Assembly: GCA_002408485.1 (NCBI GenBank)
Contig: DHSP01000069.1
Coordinates: 65,212-75,850, forward strand
From: Proteiniphilum sp. UBA5283
Lineage (GTDB): Bacteria; Bacteroidota; Bacteroidia; Bacteroidales; Dysgonomonadaceae
Direction: 5' to 3'
Length of the DNA stretch: 10,639 nt
Shown here: in pieces, positions 7,981 through 10,639 of the stretch
Position numbering within the stretch: the first letter of the stretch is position 1
Layout of the letters: the number at the start of each line of letters is the position of its first letter
Notes under the pieces: model-generated
The model's input: only the letters and a program-made list of their open reading frames with translations
What the model was told of the DNA's origin: nothing
Databases searched by the model: none
Program-made: the position numbers and the translations under genes

Positions 7981-8226
7981 ATGGAAACACGCGAAATATT
8001 TAATCAGCTAAGCGAAATATTCCGGGACCTCTTTGAGGAAGAGTCGCTGACACTTACCCCCCACACCACAGCCATTGATGTTGAAGGATGGGATTCATTG
8101 AGCCACATCCAGCTGATAGTGGCAATTGAAAAGAAATTTAAAATAAAATTCTCTTCCCGAGAGATTCTTTCGTGGAAAAATGTAGGTGAGCTGATGGAGA
8201 GCATTCAGGCAAAGGTATCTTCATAA
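7981..8226 (+). CDS. acyl carrier protein
   Basis: A small acidic four-helix carrier protein of 81 residues. EGWDSLSHIQLIVAIEKKF (35-53) holds the DSL motif, with S39 as the predicted 4'-phosphopantetheine site, and the rest of helix II follows as expected. It should be modified by a phosphopantetheinyl transferase, which is not in the window. It is almost certainly the partner of the FkbH-like protein whose gene ends 11 bp before this start. Three in-frame ATGs exist: 7948 (overlaps the upstream gene by 22 bp and adds 11 residues), 7975 and 7981. The last two match the normal ACP length; I chose 7981 but 7975 is equally possible. The stop lies only 3 bp from the end of the convergent SGNH gene. 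A fatty-acid housekeeping ACP is unlikely, since none of the usual fab neighbours are present. Confidence 0.93.
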   Translation: METREIFNQLSEIFRDLFEEESLTLTPHTTAIDVEGWDSLSHIQLIVAIEKKFKIKFSSREILSWKNVGELMESIQAKVSS

Positions 8227-8229
8227 AAA

Positions 8230-9174
8230 CTACCGGCCGACAATAATGCTATCCAGTATCAGGCTCAATTTTTTAGCCCCGACATTATTCAAATGGTTGG
8301 CATCATAGAAATCATCTTCCGAAAAACGTTGATCTTCTGAAAAGTCATAATAGGAAACATTGCCGTATTTCTCTGCAAAGCGATGACAGAAATCCTTTTG
8401 TTGGTTGAGAAACACCCTGTTTTGATTATTTACGTAAGATTTATACAATGGCATATTGACCAATATCACCTTCACACCTCTTTCGGCGCTCTTCAAAATG
8501 ACCTCTTCCATATATTTTTTATTCAGGGCCATATAATCCGCGTCAATTGCCCTGGATACCATCTCATTATGCCGCAACGCCTCCTCTTTGCCATTATCCC
8601 ATCCTTCCGGTCGCCGCTCTAACGTATAATTGACTCCGTATCCCGCATCATCTACTGTACGATGGGATTCTTTTTTTAAACCCAGCAGAGTTAAAAAACC
8701 GTTGGCTGCTCTTTTAAAAGTGCCGATATTGTGAAAATACAGCTCATAATTATACTTGCCTTCCCACCTGTAGTATTTGCTGCCATAATGAATATTATAA
8801 TACTTCACTCTCCACCATTCCGGACTATCTTCCAGGGAACCAAAGGGAGACCAATAATCCACACCCATAATCACATATTCCAGCAACGGCATCTTATCAA
8901 TGAATTTATTAAATATCATATGATCGTACTTCATTGATTGTGAGAGATGGGCAGCATTAAATCCTTTTTTATGGAAATATCGGGGATTCACATCGTGCAT
9001 GACTGAAGAAGAGCCCAAAGCAAGTATTTCAACTGTGTGGCTATTTTGCGTTAGCCATTGATTTTTGAATGCATAGTCGTTGGGGATTTTTCGAAGTGAG
9101 TACTCTGCGACAACCACTATCAATGCAGCAGGAAGCAGAAAATAAAAAACAATCTCAATCAGGTATTTTTTCAT
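8230..9174 (-). CDS. membrane-anchored SGNH-hydrolase-like protein, DltD/AlgJ/PatB-like MBOAT partner
   Basis: The 314-residue protein has one N-terminal membrane helix (about 5-24) and an extracytoplasmic domain. Block I is LALGSSSVMHDVNP (51-64), with S56 the likely nucleophile in place of the GDS serine. Near the C terminus DDFYDANHLN (287-296) gives the DxxH pair D291 and H294, so the catalytic residues look intact. Such single-pass SGNH proteins encoded beside MBOAT genes (DltD, AlgJ/AlgX, PatB) act outside the membrane to pass or attach the acyl group to a glycan. The gene starts 12 bp after the MBOAT stop on the same strand, so the two are probably translated together. Sequence identity to any named member is not obvious by eye, and the acceptor glycan is unknown. 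Esterase activity rather than transfer is the main alternative. Confidence 0.82.
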   Translation of the reverse strand: MKKYLIEIVFYFLLPAALIVVVAEYSLRKIPNDYAFKNQWLTQNSHTVEILALGSSSVMHDVNPRYFHKKGFNAAHLSQSMKYDHMIFNKFIDKMPLLEYVIMGVDYWSPFGSLEDSPEWWRVKYYNIHYGSKYYRWEGKYNYELYFHNIGTFKRAANGFLTLLGLKKESHRTVDDAGYGVNYTLERRPEGWDNGKEEALRHNEMVSRAIDADYMALNKKYMEEVILKSAERGVKVILVNMPLYKSYVNNQNRVFLNQQKDFCHRFAEKYGNVSYYDFSEDQRFSEDDFYDANHLNNVGAKKLSLILDSIIVGR

Positions 9175-9186
9175 TCGATTATTTTC

Positions 9187-10638
9187 TTAAAATTGCGTAT
9201 AAATAAAGATTTGCTCTTCACCACTGAGCAACACAATCACAATCAACAACAACCAATAAATGGCATAACGGAGAACTTTGACGGGAAATACTGTCTCTAC
9301 CTGCAATGCATATTCCCTGTCACGTTGCTTCCATTCAGCCATAAACATAATTGCAGCAAAGAACAAAGATTGGGCAAGAGCACGCAGTCCACTTGCTGTC
9401 AAAGCACCCAGATGTGAAAATTGAAACACGTTTCTTACGAAATCAACAAATTGACCGGGCGATTTTGCATTGAACATAATCAGTCCAACGGAAACGAGCA
9501 GATAAGTTGTTCCCATTTTTACAAAGTCATTCAAATATGGCAGGCCATATACATTCGCGGTGATTTTTTTCTTTCTACCAAAGGAGCCGGAGAGTATAAG
9601 AGGAATGAACAGCAATCCGTGATAAAGTCCAAACAAAGCATATGTCCAGTTTGTGCCATGCCATATACCAATCACAATCATATTGATTATTACTGCCAAC
9701 ATAAGCCCCTCACTGCCCCACCCCCGGAATCTCACATTGAGCGGCATAAACACGTAGTCTGTGACCCACGATGTAAGCGACATGTGCCAGGAACGCCAAT
9801 ATTCGGCCACATTGCGTGCAAAAAAGGGATAGCGGAAATTGACGGCCACACGGAAACCCAATATCTTTCCCACACCGATAGCCATATCGGAATAACCCGA
9901 AAAATCGGCATACAGCTGTATGGGGTATACCAGGGCAGCCAAAAGAAGGGTTGTAGCATTCTGGCCGGAAACATTGCTCCACACGTCGCCAAGAAAAAGC
10001 ACCATGTTATCGGCGATAACCATTTTTTTAAATATCCCCCATACAATCTGACGGGTCCCATCTACCGCCAGCTCATAGTTGAACGAACGTTTTGACTTTA
10101 GCTGGGGTATGAAGTCGTTGGGACGGTCAATAGGTCCCGCCAACAAGGTGGGGAAAAAAGCAACATAGGTGGCAAAAGCTACGAAATCGCGTGTGGGTTC
10201 AATTTTTCCACGGTGTACTTCAATCACGTAACTGATCATCCTGAAAGTAAAAAAGCTGATACCCAAAGGAAATACAATATTGAATGTAGCCGCATTTACC
10301 TTCAGTCCAACGGAAGTGAACAACACTGCGAACGAATCGATAAAGAAGTTCAGGTATTTAAAATAGAACAAGGTGGCCACGCCTGCCATCACACCCAATG
10401 TGGTGAACAGGGAGGCTCTTCTTTCGTGACTCCGGCGAATCAAAATCCCCAGGGTGTAAAAAACGACAGTCAATGCAAGCAACAAAGGCAACATCTTGAA
10501 ATCGGCAATGCCATAAAAAAAATAACTTGCCACAAGAAGAGACACATTTTGAGCGCCTGTTTTTTCTTTTAACGGAAAGTAATAAACCAAAAACAGGATT
10601 CCAAAAAATAGCAAAAAAACGAACGAATTGATTGCCAT
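9187..10638 (-). CDS. MBOAT O-acyltransferase, AlgI/DltB type
   Basis: This 483-residue polytopic membrane protein passes an acyl group from a cytoplasmic carrier to the outside. Family landmarks are the N-terminal NSFVFLLFF, FPLGISFFTFRMISYVIEVHRG (123-144, with minor gaps in conservation), FFPTLLAGPIDR (161-172), EYWRSWHMSLTSW (279-291), the invariant catalytic His in IWHGTNW (H327), and a second His in LYHG (H340). The C terminus is FIYTQF (478-483), matching FxYxxF, the acyl-relay motif reported for DltX and for MBOATs without a DltX; Y480 would carry the acyl group. No separate DltX-like gene is present. The ATG is at 10636-10638, one base from the window edge, but the protein begins exactly as family members do, so it appears complete. 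Its own promoter lies outside the window. It forms a two-gene unit with the SGNH protein. Confidence 0.95.
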   Translation of the reverse strand: MAINSFVFLLFFGILFLVYYFPLKEKTGAQNVSLLVASYFFYGIADFKMLPLLLALTVVFYTLGILIRRSHERRASLFTTLGVMAGVATLFYFKYLNFFIDSFAVLFTSVGLKVNAATFNIVFPLGISFFTFRMISYVIEVHRGKIEPTRDFVAFATYVAFFPTLLAGPIDRPNDFIPQLKSKRSFNYELAVDGTRQIVWGIFKKMVIADNMVLFLGDVWSNVSGQNATTLLLAALVYPIQLYADFSGYSDMAIGVGKILGFRVAVNFRYPFFARNVAEYWRSWHMSLTSWVTDYVFMPLNVRFRGWGSEGLMLAVIINMIVIGIWHGTNWTYALFGLYHGLLFIPLILSGSFGRKKKITANVYGLPYLNDFVKMGTTYLLVSVGLIMFNAKSPGQFVDFVRNVFQFSHLGALTASGLRALAQSLFFAAIMFMAEWKQRDREYALQVETVFPVKVLRYAIYWLLLIVIVLLSGEEQIFIYTQF

Positions 10639-10639
10639 A

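Noticed and set aside
6242..8226. Polyketide extender-unit (methoxymalonyl-ACP) cluster
   Set aside because: FkbH and ACP alone fit, but no acyl-CoA dehydrogenase, 3-hydroxyacyl-CoA dehydrogenase, methyltransferase or polyketide synthase is present, and the neighbours are envelope acyl-transfer genes.
9421..10095. A 224-codon open frame on the plus strand inside the MBOAT gene
   Set aside because: The MBOAT frame is unmistakable here; the antisense product is His/Cys/Lys-rich in the way expected from the reverse of a hydrophobic membrane protein.

Overview
The window looks like chromosomal DNA from a member of the Bacteroidota, probably the order Bacteroidales. The support is a set of Bacteroidota-type promoter elements (TAnnTTTG at -7 with TTTG at -33), genes without strong Shine-Dalgarno sequences, a His-rich exported protein of the type found beside Bacteroidales metal-efflux genes, and a BF1531-like FkbH protein. 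Genus cannot be fixed by eye. No rRNA, tRNA, CRISPR array or insertion sequence is visible.

Left half (75-5729, all on the minus strand, so transcribed right to left): a small His-rich exported protein that starts with TTG, an RND periplasmic adaptor (CusB/CzcB type), a 1040-residue heavy-metal RND pump (CusA/CzcA type), and then, after 113 bp, a two-repeat TRIC/YadS-family membrane protein. The first three form a metal-efflux unit behind a good Bacteroidota promoter at 5808-5837. No outer-membrane channel gene is present. Residues of the pump that would be methionines in E. coli CusA appear to be Glu and Ala, which together with the His-rich neighbours points to a divalent metal rather than Cu(I)/Ag(I).

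Middle (5730-6241): 512 bp without an annotated gene. It holds the efflux promoter, an 11-bp perfect inverted repeat that brackets that promoter, small palindromes, an open frame of 90 codons that has no usable start, and a hairpin just before the next gene.

Right half (6242-10638): two two-gene units that meet tail to tail with 3 bp between them. On the plus strand are an FkbH-like HAD-IIIC protein and a free-standing acyl carrier protein. On the minus strand are an MBOAT O-acyltransferase and a membrane-anchored SGNH-hydrolase-like protein. Together these supply every role of the Dlt teichoic-acid D-alanylation logic: an enzyme that loads a carrier, the carrier, a membrane acyltransferase and an extracytoplasmic SGNH partner. 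The loader here belongs to a family that loads a glyceryl group from 1,3-bisphosphoglycerate. The MBOAT ends in FIYTQF, matching the FxYxxF acyl-relay motif described for DltX and for MBOATs that lack a separate DltX. The best reading is a Dlt-like system that draws a three-carbon acyl group from glycolysis and puts it on an envelope glycan; acceptor and acyl group are inferred, not seen.
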